Assembly: GCA_900618795.1 (NCBI GenBank)
Contig: UYJD01000016.1
Location: 1-64,000 of the forward strand
Reading direction: 5' to 3'
Origin: Cyanodermella asteris
Taxonomy: Eukaryota > Ascomycota > Lecanoromycetes > Ostropales > Stictidaceae
Length of the DNA: 64,000 nt
Positions 33,536-43,043 of the stretch are shown here, piece after piece (within the stretch, counting starts at the first letter, position 1; each line of letters begins with the position of its first letter). A program made the position numbers and the translations under genes. The notes below the pieces were generated by a model that saw only the letters and a list, made by a program, of their open reading frames with translations, was not told the origin of the DNA and made no database searches.

Positions 33536-34318
33536 ATGGCTATGGCTCAGATGGGTCCCTTTCAACGGCTCCCGACCGAAGTTCGAGACATGGTCTACGA
33601 CCTGTTAGTCTGCAAGCGGCAGAATATCATCCGTTGGGACGGTTCTCACTCCCAGCCTAGACGATATTCGGAATCTCGTTCTGGTATTGTCATCATCTCT
33701 TCAGAGAACTGGAGGCTGGATGAATCCCTGTACCCACCGCGTACAGAACGATGGCTGTCGTCGATGATCAGTCTTTCCGACACAACGCCTTTGATGCAAA
33801 CCTGCAAGCAGATTCACATGGAACTATCCGAGTTTGTGTATCAGAAAATTGTCTGGCACGCGCGTGTAGGTCGGTATAGCGTGCCCGCGCTTCCACTCCA
33901 GCTTTGCCCATCGTATGCCAGGCACATCAGACACTTCAGCTTGCACATGCATCACGGAAATTCCCTAGACGGCATTCTCGAGGGGACCGATCATGTGTAC
34001 ATCAAATTCTCGAGTTTCTGGAGAAACATACACATCTTCTCAAAGCTACTTGCGAGCCAGTGGAAGTTGACGTCCCTACAGGTGGACACGCTGGTTCCCA
34101 GTGATCAAGCTGTGATTGATGTTTTGGAAGCCTTGACTCCGCTACGGGGCCACGTCGAAGAGGTGAGAGTAGGCCGACTTGGCTTCGAATGCTACAACCG
34201 AAGTACCTTCACCAGTGAACGGCATCTCAGCAATGCAGGCTACCAAAAACTGAAGACTATCTTTGGAGAAGATGTGAGGTGGTCATTCCCGTTCATTGAT
34301 GCACAATATAAAGACTGA
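33536..34318 (+). CDS. 2EXR/F-box-like domain protein
   Basis: This reads as 260 residues from the first ATG at 33536. The N-terminus MGPFQRLPTEVRDMVYDLLV has the F-x-x-L-P-x-E-(V/I)-R pattern of the fungal 2EXR/F-box-like family. TPLMQTCKQIHMELSEFVYQ follows, matching the usual second motif (L-x-x-x-C-x-x-(I/V)-x-x-E). These proteins are greatly expanded in Pezizomycotina and their functions are mostly unknown. A role as ubiquitin-ligase adaptor is an inference. There are no membrane segments. The frame is open and intact without introns. Confidence 0.75.
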   Translation: MAMAQMGPFQRLPTEVRDMVYDLLVCKRQNIIRWDGSHSQPRRYSESRSGIVIISSENWRLDESLYPPRTERWLSSMISLSDTTPLMQTCKQIHMELSEFVYQKIVWHARVGRYSVPALPLQLCPSYARHIRHFSLHMHHGNSLDGILEGTDHVYIKFSSFWRNIHIFSKLLASQWKLTSLQVDTLVPSDQAVIDVLEALTPLRGHVEEVRVGRLGFECYNRSTFTSERHLSNAGYQKLKTIFGEDVRWSFPFIDAQYKD

Positions 34319-34557
34319 ACCAAACATCCGAGCATGTTTAATCGTACGAGAGAGCATCATTTATGGCAGCCGTGACAGTATGCGTATCAATTCGTAGCAT
34401 GGAGCCGGAGGACGTAGTCCCTCCCTTACGGAGAATTTGCAACGGCGGATCACTGGCATGAGCCCGAACGTGATCTCGGGCGAGGAACGCCAGGCGCAAT
34501 TGGAAGTGACGGTCACCAGCAGGACGTTTGTCCCTCCGCATGAAGCGAACTTGATGG

Positions 34558-35330
34558 GTGTGTACGGGCCGCCAAATGTCTGTGCAGAGATCACGAGTGG
34601 CGAAGCCGGTGGATTTGGTCGACGACAACGGGAAACACCACTTCAAGTCCTTCCCTTTCTATGACAATGCCAGTGCCATCCGCGACGCCTTCTCCGCCTT
34701 CTTCACTTCTTTCGTCGACTCCTACCACCCGACCAAAGACGTCCTTGCCGCAGATTCTGAACTGAAGGACTGGTTCAAAGAGGTTAACGTCAAAGCCAAC
34801 GTGCCCGACTCTCCCGCAGACGTGAACGAGAAGACGCTCACAGAAGTGCTGACCCAGTTTGACTGCCTCGTCAGCGCTGTTCACCACGCGCTCAAGGGAG
34901 GCAGCACCGCCGACTTGAAGGCAGTGATGCAATTCCACATGCCCGCTTTGTTCGCACCCGATCCTGAAGCTAAAGGTGTCACTGACCTGATGCCTTGCTT
35001 GCCGAAGCACGCCCAGGCCATCCATTAAATCGATTTCGTGGACTCCTTCAACCGCCCGCAGTATGCTGGGCAGAAGATGAGCTCGGAGAATGCGTTGTAA
35101 CGGGACCATGATTGCGCAGATGAACAGCCAGAGGGCCCAGGCAGCGCCAAATTCCTTGAGACATTGTCTGCGCAGATCAAGAAGATTCAGGCGAGGGGCT
35201 TTGATGAGAACGGAATAAGTGACGGTACATCGTTTCTGTTCAAGAACTTGGACCCGAACTACGTTCCGTTCTTCTGCGCTGTTTGGAGAGCAAATATCGG
35301 AAACAAGGGAGAACAAAGGCGTGATGGTAT
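34558..35330 (+). pseudogene. Decayed C-terminal fragment of a fungal lipoxygenase
   Basis: In one plus-strand frame I read FPFYDNASAIRDAFSAFFTS, FVDSYHP, VLAADSELKDWFKEV, VLTQFDCLVSAVHHAL, FHMPALFAPDPEAKGVTDLM, then FNRPQYAGQKMS and finally FDENGISDGTSFLFKNLDPN and VPFF. This order of motifs matches the C-terminal half of fungal manganese/iron lipoxygenases, including the KGVTDL and LDPN-x-x-PF segments. The frame is interrupted by TAA at 35026-35028 and again near 35097-35099. The upstream part holding the first metal-binding histidines is missing or unrecognisable in 34320-34557. Intact enzymes dioxygenate linoleic and linolenic acid to hydroperoxides. I cannot see an intact protein here. 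One unspliced-intron reading is possible but would have to remove both stops. Confidence 0.75.
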
Positions 35331-35772
35331 ATAGTAACGGCAACTAAGCAATGTAACTCCGCGTGTCATACCTATTTCGGACACTGCATCCGCATCTCTA
35401 GATCACTTACTGTAGCTAAATTGAATGTGTGATTCCATATACGAGAGAAGCACGACGGTGTCATCGGTCAGAGACACACCATCCACCGCTGACTTTCTCC
35501 CTGTCAGGGACTTGTCTTGTGAACCCCACCTGCGGGTTGGTCTTACCTGCTACGACGACCCTCAGCACCAGCTTATCGATAGTCTGACCCCTCATCATAG
35601 ACCCAAACACCGAAAACGGAGTCTTCCTAAGCAGACGGCACGCGACACCCGCAGCTCCCCAATTAGACTCGTGAGTCACTAGAAGGCGATCGACGAGGCA
35701 CAAAACAAGACAATCAAAAAGAACCGGCGAACTTTGCTCACCATTAGGCACTCGAACTCGGTAACTCCCACA

Positions 35773-36189
35773 ATGGAAGGAAATTGCCAATGCGGTCGTA
35801 TTAAATTCACAACGCCTCTCCCCAAGCCAGCCGCAATCTACATCTGCCACTGCCTCGAATGCAGACACCAATCATCCTCCGCCTTCGGCATCACAGCCAG
35901 ATTCCCCTACTTCGATATAGAAGCCGAGCCGGGCGCCATAGGCAGCTATACGAGGCCAGCCAAACGTGGCCGGACAGAAGCCAGGTTCTGTACCGGTTGC
36001 GGGTCTAGGTTGATGCACGTCAATTGGTCGCATGATGGGATACGCGCTGCGATGGTCAGTGTCAAGGCTGGATGTCTTGTCGAGCTGACGAAGGACATGG
36101 TTCGAGGAGGAACGCATATCTGGACGAAGAGGGCGGTGGTAGATATTCCCGAGGGGGCGATTTCGTATGAAGAGGAACCCCCCAGGTAA
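35773..36189 (+). CDS. GFA/CENP-V domain zinc-binding protein
   Basis: This 138-residue protein starts at the ATG at 35773. The cysteine pattern is that of the glutathione-dependent formaldehyde-activating (GFA) fold: C-x-C in GNCQCGRI, C-x-C-x2-C in CHCLECRHQSSSAFG, and C-x2-C in FCTGCGSRL. Length and layout match the many small fungal GFA proteins. The named activity (S-hydroxymethylglutathione formation) is doubtful for most members, so only a zinc-binding fold can be asserted. It lies between the lipoxygenase relic and the PQ-loop gene on the same strand. Confidence 0.88.
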   Translation: MEGNCQCGRIKFTTPLPKPAAIYICHCLECRHQSSSAFGITARFPYFDIEAEPGAIGSYTRPAKRGRTEARFCTGCGSRLMHVNWSHDGIRAAMVSVKAGCLVELTKDMVRGGTHIWTKRAVVDIPEGAISYEEEPPR

Positions 36190-36344
36190 ATTCGGTCATG
36201 GGAATTGCAAGTTGCCGGCTGGCCAAAGCGTTTCATCGCATCTATGCGTCGAGAGAGGTGATCTCGCTCTGTTGACTCGCAAACGCTGGTGAAACAGCCA
36301 GTATCGTTCATGTCTTCCCTCCAGTGTCACCATTCTTCATCACG

Positions 36345-37211
36345 ATGGACGTCCCAATTGCGGCCAATACACTCGGCACGATAGGTGCCGTATGCTGGTC
36401 AATCCAACTTATTCCACAGATTATCATCAACCACCGCCGGCACCATGCAGTCGGGTTGCAGGCCTCCATGATGATGCTCTGGGCCTGTGCCGGCATCCCT
36501 CTCGGCGTTTACAACATCGTGCAGGACTTCAACATCGCCCTCCAGATCCAGCCGCAGATTTTGACGACGCTGTCTTTGCTGACCTGGATTCAATGCTATC
36601 ACTACCAGGATAACTGGCCCATCTCGAAATGCTTTGTCGTCGTTCTCCCACTACTGGTTTTGATGGGCGGTGCGGAGGTTGGCCTTGTATTCGCTCTACT
36701 GCAGGCGAGAGACCGTCACCTGGAGTGGCCACTTACGCTCGTGGCTGTTCTCGCTGCTGTGCTTCTGGCAGCAGGGGTCTCTGCTCACTACGTGGACATC
36801 TACAAGCACCGCACGGTCCGAGGAATCTCGTTCCTTTTTGTCGGCATTGATGCGGCTGGCGACTTGTTCTCTCTTCTGTCTGTCTTCTTCCAACCAGAGC
36901 TTAACGTCTTAGGGCTGGCCATATACGCTACTGAGCTTGTCCTGTGGTGTGGCGTCATGTTCTGCGGTGTCTGGTACAATCTTCTGCCAATGCTCTGCGA
37001 TCAGAGACAGCCCAGCAGAGTGGAAAACGAGAATTCGGATGAATTATCTCCTTGGAATGATGGAAACTCAACTCGCATTGCGCTACATGATCTTGGGTCG
37101 TCGACTTCAGTCTTTCGAACTTCATCCGCTTTGTGCCCTGCTCGATCGGTTGCCCTTCGTCATCCAGACCTCAACGCATGCGCGAGGTCGCTCTCAGCAG
37201 CAACCATTTGA
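36345..37211 (+). CDS. PQ-loop repeat seven-helix membrane protein
   Basis: This reads as 288 residues from the ATG at 36345. The first PQ-loop motif is clear (GAVCWSIQLIPQIIINHRRH). The second is degenerate but placed as expected (AHYVDIYKHRTVRGISF), with Val-Asp in place of Pro-Gln. Six to seven hydrophobic segments are visible up to about residue 225, followed by a polar Ser/Asn-rich tail. The family includes lysosomal/vacuolar cationic amino-acid and cystine transporters (Ypq/cystinosin) and SWEET sugar carriers. Fungal members with this QLIPQI signature are common and uncharacterised. Substrate is unknown. Confidence 0.85.
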   Translation: MDVPIAANTLGTIGAVCWSIQLIPQIIINHRRHHAVGLQASMMMLWACAGIPLGVYNIVQDFNIALQIQPQILTTLSLLTWIQCYHYQDNWPISKCFVVVLPLLVLMGGAEVGLVFALLQARDRHLEWPLTLVAVLAAVLLAAGVSAHYVDIYKHRTVRGISFLFVGIDAAGDLFSLLSVFFQPELNVLGLAIYATELVLWCGVMFCGVWYNLLPMLCDQRQPSRVENENSDELSPWNDGNSTRIALHDLGSSTSVFRTSSALCPARSVALRHPDLNACARSLSAATI

Positions 37212-38731
37212 AGGCAGCATGGCTTTCGAACTATGTCTCTTGAGTTGGGCTAAATTCATCAATCCCTCTGAAGCCGCCGCTTTTCACGCGGGCACTCTCA
37301 GCTCGAAGAGTCCTATCGACGATCAAGCTCCACGTGATGGTGATCACAGCTGGTTTGGGTGATCCAAAGGGTCATAGAGCCCCATGACAAGCTTCAGTCC
37401 AGCGGTTGAGCTAAGCTATGGCGCCATTCTGTTTACTGCCGATACCCGAATAAGCAGATATGAAGACAAGAAAGATGGAGATAGCGGGGTGATTACAGGA
37501 GCTGCAGCGGGAGTGATCATCGCTGCTCCACAAACTTCCCCATAAACTATGATGTCCGTATGATCAGCCGTGTTTCAACCTTATCAACCGGGGTTCCACG
37601 TGTTGAGGATCGTCGACGGAGCGCAATTTGGCGTAAACTTATCTCCTCTTGACGCCCTTAAGCATCGACGCCGGTCCATGCCAGTGCTCTTGGATCTTTG
37701 CTCGGTTCTCTGAGTGAACTTGACCCGCCTCAACACCAGCGTGGCAGCTTCTGATCGTCCTGTGACGTTTCGACAGACTCAAAATCGCCCGGCACATTTC
37801 GCTACATGTAGTTCGCGCTTGACTTATGGAGTCCCATCTCCAACATGTGCCACGCTACTGTCAACGGTGCAAAACCATCCCTGTCAGCGATACATCTGGT
37901 ATGTCCGTCCCGTCCGCACGAAGTCTCCCCTGCTGTGCAGATCACGAACGAATTCGCACCTACCTTGCCACATCGCATCAAACTCTGGTTATTACCATGT
38001 TGTCTCGGCGGCTAAGAAGGATGGTTGAGAGGAGGTGTCGCGTAGCTGTTGCGTTCACCTTGGATGGCACACTCCAGAGTATGACGACACCCTTCCGCCA
38101 TACCGATCACTGTCCGTAAATCCCTGAGAACAAAACGAAGCGACCGTTGGGGCTGAGATAGACCCAGCTTTGGCAGATAAATAGCCTCAGCCCCTCCGCT
38201 AAGCCCAAGTCATTCGTTCCGTGACGACACCAGACCAGGCACTTCCCCCTCCCAGACTCCCGGGCCCGACAATAGAGACTTGTCGTGTCTGAGTCAAGGA
38301 CGTTGGTGATGAATATGTAGCTATGAAGTCGATGACAGAATGAAGCGTCTGAGCATTTGAAGTTAGCTGCCGGTATCTTGACCTTTCGGTGAGTCGTTGC
38401 TGCCGATCCATTGTCTGAAGACCAGACGCTGAATGTTCTAGCTGTGGGTGTAACGGTGAGTCTGAGCAAGGCTGGCAGGAATCGAAGACTCCGCTCAGGT
38501 CACGTGCGGTGTGTGGGCCCATCAACGCGTGGAGGGCGCGGCGCGTCACTCCAGAGCTCCCGTATTGCGTCTAGATCTTTTTCGCTGCAATTGAGATCGA
38601 TTCACGGCTCTAGTTCCTCGGACGACTTCACTGCTCATCAGCGCCTAACCTGAGGTCTCACAAGGTGTGACGAGAAGGCTCGACCACCCCAAGTGCCACG
38701 CCGGCGCATCCCGAACCCCCTCCTCCCTAAA
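37212..38731. other. Intergenic region (PQ-loop gene / rfc3)
   Basis: These 1.5 kb contain short overlapping frames on both strands without recognisable motifs. A MluI-type ACGCGT sequence at 38525-38530, about 200 bases upstream of the rfc3 ATG, resembles an MCB cell-cycle element used by Swi6-Mbp1 for replication genes. Confidence 0.4.
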
Positions 38732-39949
38732 ATGTCCGACATAGAAGATGAAATGGACGTCGACGTCCCCTCACGCCGAAACGACGACATCTCCTTCGCC
38801 TCAACGAACCTCTCCGCCAAGGGCAAACGCAGCGCCGCCAATCTCCCCGTCGAAGCTGAAGACAGCTTGCCTTGGGTGGAGAAATACCGACCAGACACAC
38901 TAGATGACGTGTCGGGCCACGGCGACATAATCACCACAATCAACAAGTTCGTCGACTCCAACCGCCTCCCCCACCTCCTCCTCTACGGACCGCCGGGCAC
39001 GGGTAAGACGTCCACGATCCTGGCGCTGGCAAGACGGATCTACGGGAAGAGCGCGATGCGGCAGATGGTTCTGGAGTTGAATGCGAGTGATGATCGAGGT
39101 ATTGATGTGGTGAGGGAGCAGATCAAGACTTTTGCGAGTACAAAACAGATTTTCAATGCGATGGCCAAGCCGGCTGGGAACGAGGGGAGTAATTCGGCGC
39201 TAGGATCCTTCAAGCTCATCATTCTGGATGAGGCGGATGCGATGACGAGCACGGCGCAGATGGCGCTGCGGCGGATCATGGAGAAGTACACTGCGAACAC
39301 GCGGTTCTGCATCATTGCGAATTACACACACAAGCTCAGCCCGGCGCTGTTGTCCCGGTGTACGCGGTTCAGGTTCAGTCCGCTGAAGGAAGTCGACATA
39401 CGGCGGCTGGTGGACAAGGTCGTGGACGCAGAGACCGTGAACATTCAGCAGGACGCCATCGAGAGCCTGGTCAAGCTGAGCAAGGGCGACATGAGACGGG
39501 CATTGAACGTCCTGCAGGCGTGTCATGCGAGCAGCACCCCACTACATATCAAAGGCCAACCAAAGCCGGATCCAGCGACTGTCAAGAGGGACATGATTAC
39601 GAATACAACAATATACGACTGTGTTGCGGCGCCCCATCCGGCGGATATCAAGCACATTACCGAGACGCTGTTGCAGACGCCTGACGTGACATCGTGCCTG
39701 ACAACCATCAACATCATCAAAGCGGAAAAGGGGTTGGCGTTGGCGGACATTATTAGCGCCGTGAGTGAGGAGCTGAGCAACTTGGAGGTTCCGCCTCAGA
39801 CACGGATAGCTTGGCTCGAGGGCCTCGCGGAGATTGAGCATCGGTTAAGTGGTGGCGGGAATGAAATCATCCAGACTGGAGGCATGATCGGTGTAGTCAG
39901 AAGTGGCTACGATCTTTCCGAGCATGGAGGGATGGGGAAAGGGCGCTGA
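38732..39949 (+). CDS. rfc3: Replication factor C subunit 3 (clamp loader)
   Basis: This intronless gene gives 405 residues from the ATG at 38732 (MSDIEDEMDVDVP). The AAA+ clamp-loader signatures are complete: PWVEKYRP, Walker A GPPGTGKTS (~86-94), ASDDRGIDVVR, Walker B LDEADAMT (~165-172), the arginine-finger SRC box in LLSRCTRF (~205-212) and GDMRRALNVLQ. The segment pattern with QTGGMIGVV near the end fits Rfc3 (human RFC5) rather than Rfc2 or Rfc4. The pentameric RFC loads PCNA at primer-template junctions, and the small subunits are shared by the Rad24, Ctf18 and Elg1 loaders. It is convergent with suz12. Confidence 0.95.
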   Translation: MSDIEDEMDVDVPSRRNDDISFASTNLSAKGKRSAANLPVEAEDSLPWVEKYRPDTLDDVSGHGDIITTINKFVDSNRLPHLLLYGPPGTGKTSTILALARRIYGKSAMRQMVLELNASDDRGIDVVREQIKTFASTKQIFNAMAKPAGNEGSNSALGSFKLIILDEADAMTSTAQMALRRIMEKYTANTRFCIIANYTHKLSPALLSRCTRFRFSPLKEVDIRRLVDKVVDAETVNIQQDAIESLVKLSKGDMRRALNVLQACHASSTPLHIKGQPKPDPATVKRDMITNTTIYDCVAAPHPADIKHITETLLQTPDVTSCLTTINIIKAEKGLALADIISAVSEELSNLEVPPQTRIAWLEGLAEIEHRLSGGGNEIIQTGGMIGVVRSGYDLSEHGGMGKGR

Positions 39950-40343
39950 GCATGAACATGACGTGACGATATATACGATCTGACAAGCTCGAAGGGAGAA
40001 CTCATCGTGCCATCGTTCTACCGCGACAAGCTCAGGACCAGCATCTCCTTGGATCGCAAAACTCTCATCGAGGCGCTCTTGCATGCTCTCAACGACATCT
40101 GAAAATCTGCGCTGCCAACGTCAAGTCTGTCAACATGGCGTACACAACAACATTGTGTAGCTTGTAAGCACATTTCCCCGAGACTAGAGCGAAACGTCGA
40201 ATCAAGGCAATTTCATTGCGGCCGGAACCAAGGAGCCACAGCTCCACGGCTCTCTCAGTCAACGTAAGCAGAATCAGCAATCTCTGCAAATCATCACACG
40301 TTTTGACCCTTGTTCTTCCTCGCTTTCTCCAATCTTCAAGTGC
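39950..40343. other. Convergent 3' intergenic region (rfc3 / suz12)
   Basis: These 394 bases lie between two stop codons and should be the two 3' UTRs. I see no gene. Confidence 0.5.
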
Positions 40344-43043
40344 TCACAACTCGTGCGGCCGCCTGGGCCTTGCTGGCCCATCATCTTTAATCTTCTTCCG
40401 CTCCAACCACTCGTTATAATTATCATCCGTGATCCTCCTGTCCAGTTCCTCCTTCCGCCTTCGCTCAGACGGATCCGCATGCCGCACACTCCTAGGCGAC
40501 CCCAAATACGCTTGCTTAGGATACTCTGCATACCTCCCGTTGTCGTTGTCTGCGGAGCTTACACCGTCCGGCCCGCCACTGAGCTGCCACCGCGTCGAGG
40601 TCCGACCGTCCGTGATCCCTTCTGTGTCGGGGACGTAGTCTGAGTCGGCATCCTCGGAATCCCGAACCGCTTGCGGGGCCTTAACCTCGTCGAACCCGGG
40701 TCGATTTGCGAGCCCTTGTTGGGGATACCTAGCGGGCCGATCGCCGGGACCGAGGCGACGGCCACTTGGGAGCTGGGAAAGATGATCGGGAGCGAATTCG
40801 TTTAGGATTGCGAGCTCGGGGGAGGAGTCTTCCGTTTTATCGACGTCCATTGCACTTTCACCGCCTTGGCGGGGTTCCCTGGCCTGGCGAGACTCGGTTG
40901 AGGAACATTCCGGACAACGCCAGGTCGCCGTGGCCTCGTCCTGACGTTTGAGCATGTTCCTTAGGCATACTTTGTGGTAGTCGTTCGTGCAGACTGGATT
41001 AGTGCAGCGGATCATTTGCCTGCTCGAACGGATCGGCTTCTCGCAGGAGTGGCAAAAGGCATAGAGTACCCCCGGAAAGTTCGGAGCGCGCGGTTCGCTG
41101 TCCCCTTCATTCTCCGACACGGCACTTGAGACTCGTCCTGCCTGGGTCGGCGTGTCGATGATCCGGAAATACTCCAAGATCTGCTGAACTTTGACTATGC
41201 CTTCCAGTGACAATGCTGTGCATTTTTTCGCAAACTCTGCACGCATGGCAGGCTTTCTCAGCCATTTGCGATTGAGTCGACAGAACCGGACAAGTGCTTC
41301 ACGGTAATGTAGATTGCTGTTCACGTTTTCTCGCAGCATGTGAATATCGTGCCGTTTCAAGAAGCGTCGTTCGTCTGGTGTCAGGTCTTTGAAGGAGTCA
41401 ATCCGATCCTCATGCTTCTGCAGGACCCATTCATCGTTAATATCGTCATCACTTTCGGAGCGCATTTCTTGCGTCTGCAGAGGGCGCTTGGCGCGCGAAC
41501 TGAAGAACGTGACACCGTTCGGGGCTTGCGGTACTGGAAACCTTCTTCGATGTGGTGGAGGAAGGTCGGGAACAAGGTCAGCTGAACGAGTCAAATCCGG
41601 CACTACAGAAGTTCCTCTTGGAAAGTCCACGGCTGAGACCTCTCGTTCCAAGTCTTGTGTGGTTCTTCGTCTGTCCGGCTTCCGGCCCCAATGCTTTTGC
41701 TCGTCATCCTTCAAGTACTGCTCTAAATCGAAGAAAGTCTGGTGTGTCTTCAAGACTTGCACTTCGCCCGGCCCAAGCTTCAGGCCCCTTTGCTTGATAG
41801 TCTCAAAGTTTCTGTTGTTTCTGTCCCGTCTTTGTTCGAGTGGGTCCTTCAGATTTAGTCTGACATTGACCTTAATCATACCAGCCTCGTCACCGCTTTC
41901 AGGGAACCGCGTCGTCACGCGAAACTTGAACAGATCGTGACTCTGAATGAGATGAAAGTAGTAAATATCTGAGCCCTCAAACTTGCGATTGTTGCATAGA
42001 GGGCAGACGTATCCGTTGAACACAACGTTCTCCACCTCAAGAGCATCCTCTCTAAGGTGCCAGGTAGTCTCCACAGGGATGCTGTGTGAAGGTTGTGCTG
42101 GGGCATGTTGGCGAGCTCTAGCTGATGCTGGTTGTCGTTCATTCGAGTTCTCTTTTCTGATATGACTGAGAACCTCGAGTGGTGTAGCCCCTTCTATCCA
42201 ATTCATGTCCACCTGTAAGCCCAGCTTCACTTGCAACTGCTTGTAATCCTGCAGGGCCGTAACTAGCAAGGAAGCCTCGTCCTCTTTCGTGGGTACGCAC
42301 GGTAGCCTCGGATATGAGACGACAAGCATTGGGAAAATCTCAAGGCCGGCATCAGTCATGAGGTACTTGGTCTTGGGACGTGGAATTGAAGACAGTTCAA
42401 CAGGCGGCCATTCTTCAGCTAGCGAGAGCGCCTGAAGTGTGATCTGCATTGAATATCGTATAGCGGTGACTCCTTGCTTGCCCTTCGGCGCCAATTGTTT
42501 TGGATGCACGATGAACGCCTCTTCCAGGTCAATTCTCGCACGACGCTCACCAGTAACCGGATCTGACTGATTCGTTATATGGCAAGATACCTGGTCTTGG
42601 ACCAGGATTTCTGGACCCGAACCTTCCCATATGGTAAGGCAGCAAATTGCTTTGGTTTTGTCATGGCGTACTCGTTTTGGAAGTCTTTCAGGGGTGTCTC
42701 CTGAAGTTGGGAGCTTGAATGTCTTCCTGCGGTCCGTAAGACCCTTCACGTCGATACGCAAATATGGATTGCGATCTGACCATTCTCGGCCATCGATGAT
42801 TTGAATGATCTCCTTTGGGTCCCACGTTCGTGTGGGAGTGGCACGGCTCGGGGCTTGATTCATAGCGTTCGAAGATGCTCGTGATTTCTTCAACCGCTTT
42901 TGATGGTGTTCGAGAACCTTTCTGAGATTTCTATGCAGGAAAAGAGGTGTGCGGCTGGCGTCATGAAACTGGTAGAAATATGTGGTCCCGGCTATGCGTT
43001 TTTTGGTTTCCTCGCGTTCGCTATCCACCAAGAACGACGGCAT
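40344..43043 (-). CDS. suz12: Polycomb PRC2 subunit SUZ12-like, with VEFS box and PHD-like finger
   Basis: This intronless gene gives 899 residues from the ATG at 43043. A C2H2 zinc finger (C347, C350, H364, H369 in YVCPLCNNRK...FHLIQSHD) and a VEFS box (about 511-625, with DDINDEWVLQKHEDRIDSF and MLRENVNSNLHYREALVRF) identify a SUZ12/VEFS protein. Residues 664-713 form a further cysteine pattern C-x2-C-x12-C-x4-C-x4-H-x2-C-x16-C-x2-C, that of a PHD finger. The C-terminal 180 residues are disordered. In fungi that have PRC2, SUZ12 with EED and KMT6 deposits H3K27 methylation over silent, often subtelomeric genes. The added finger could read a histone tail, but that is inference. It is divergent from the Sly41-like gene. 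Confidence 0.9.
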   Translation of the reverse strand: MPSFLVDSEREETKKRIAGTTYFYQFHDASRTPLFLHRNLRKVLEHHQKRLKKSRASSNAMNQAPSRATPTRTWDPKEIIQIIDGREWSDRNPYLRIDVKGLTDRRKTFKLPTSGDTPERLPKRVRHDKTKAICCLTIWEGSGPEILVQDQVSCHITNQSDPVTGERRARIDLEEAFIVHPKQLAPKGKQGVTAIRYSMQITLQALSLAEEWPPVELSSIPRPKTKYLMTDAGLEIFPMLVVSYPRLPCVPTKEDEASLLVTALQDYKQLQVKLGLQVDMNWIEGATPLEVLSHIRKENSNERQPASARARQHAPAQPSHSIPVETTWHLREDALEVENVVFNGYVCPLCNNRKFEGSDIYYFHLIQSHDLFKFRVTTRFPESGDEAGMIKVNVRLNLKDPLEQRRDRNNRNFETIKQRGLKLGPGEVQVLKTHQTFFDLEQYLKDDEQKHWGRKPDRRRTTQDLEREVSAVDFPRGTSVVPDLTRSADLVPDLPPPHRRRFPVPQAPNGVTFFSSRAKRPLQTQEMRSESDDDINDEWVLQKHEDRIDSFKDLTPDERRFLKRHDIHMLRENVNSNLHYREALVRFCRLNRKWLRKPAMRAEFAKKCTALSLEGIVKVQQILEYFRIIDTPTQAGRVSSAVSENEGDSEPRAPNFPGVLYAFCHSCEKPIRSSRQMIRCTNPVCTNDYHKVCLRNMLKRQDEATATWRCPECSSTESRQAREPRQGGESAMDVDKTEDSSPELAILNEFAPDHLSQLPSGRRLGPGDRPARYPQQGLANRPGFDEVKAPQAVRDSEDADSDYVPDTEGITDGRTSTRWQLSGGPDGVSSADNDNGRYAEYPKQAYLGSPRSVRHADPSERRRKEELDRRITDDNYNEWLERKKIKDDGPARPRRPHEL

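Noticed and set aside
34361-34594. Minus-strand frame overlapping the start of the lipoxygenase relic
   Set aside because: No family recognised; most likely a shadow of decayed sequence.
35720-35780. CTCGAACTCGGTAACTCC resembling part of a tRNA
   Set aside because: No cloverleaf can be formed; it lies in the 5' region of the GFA gene.
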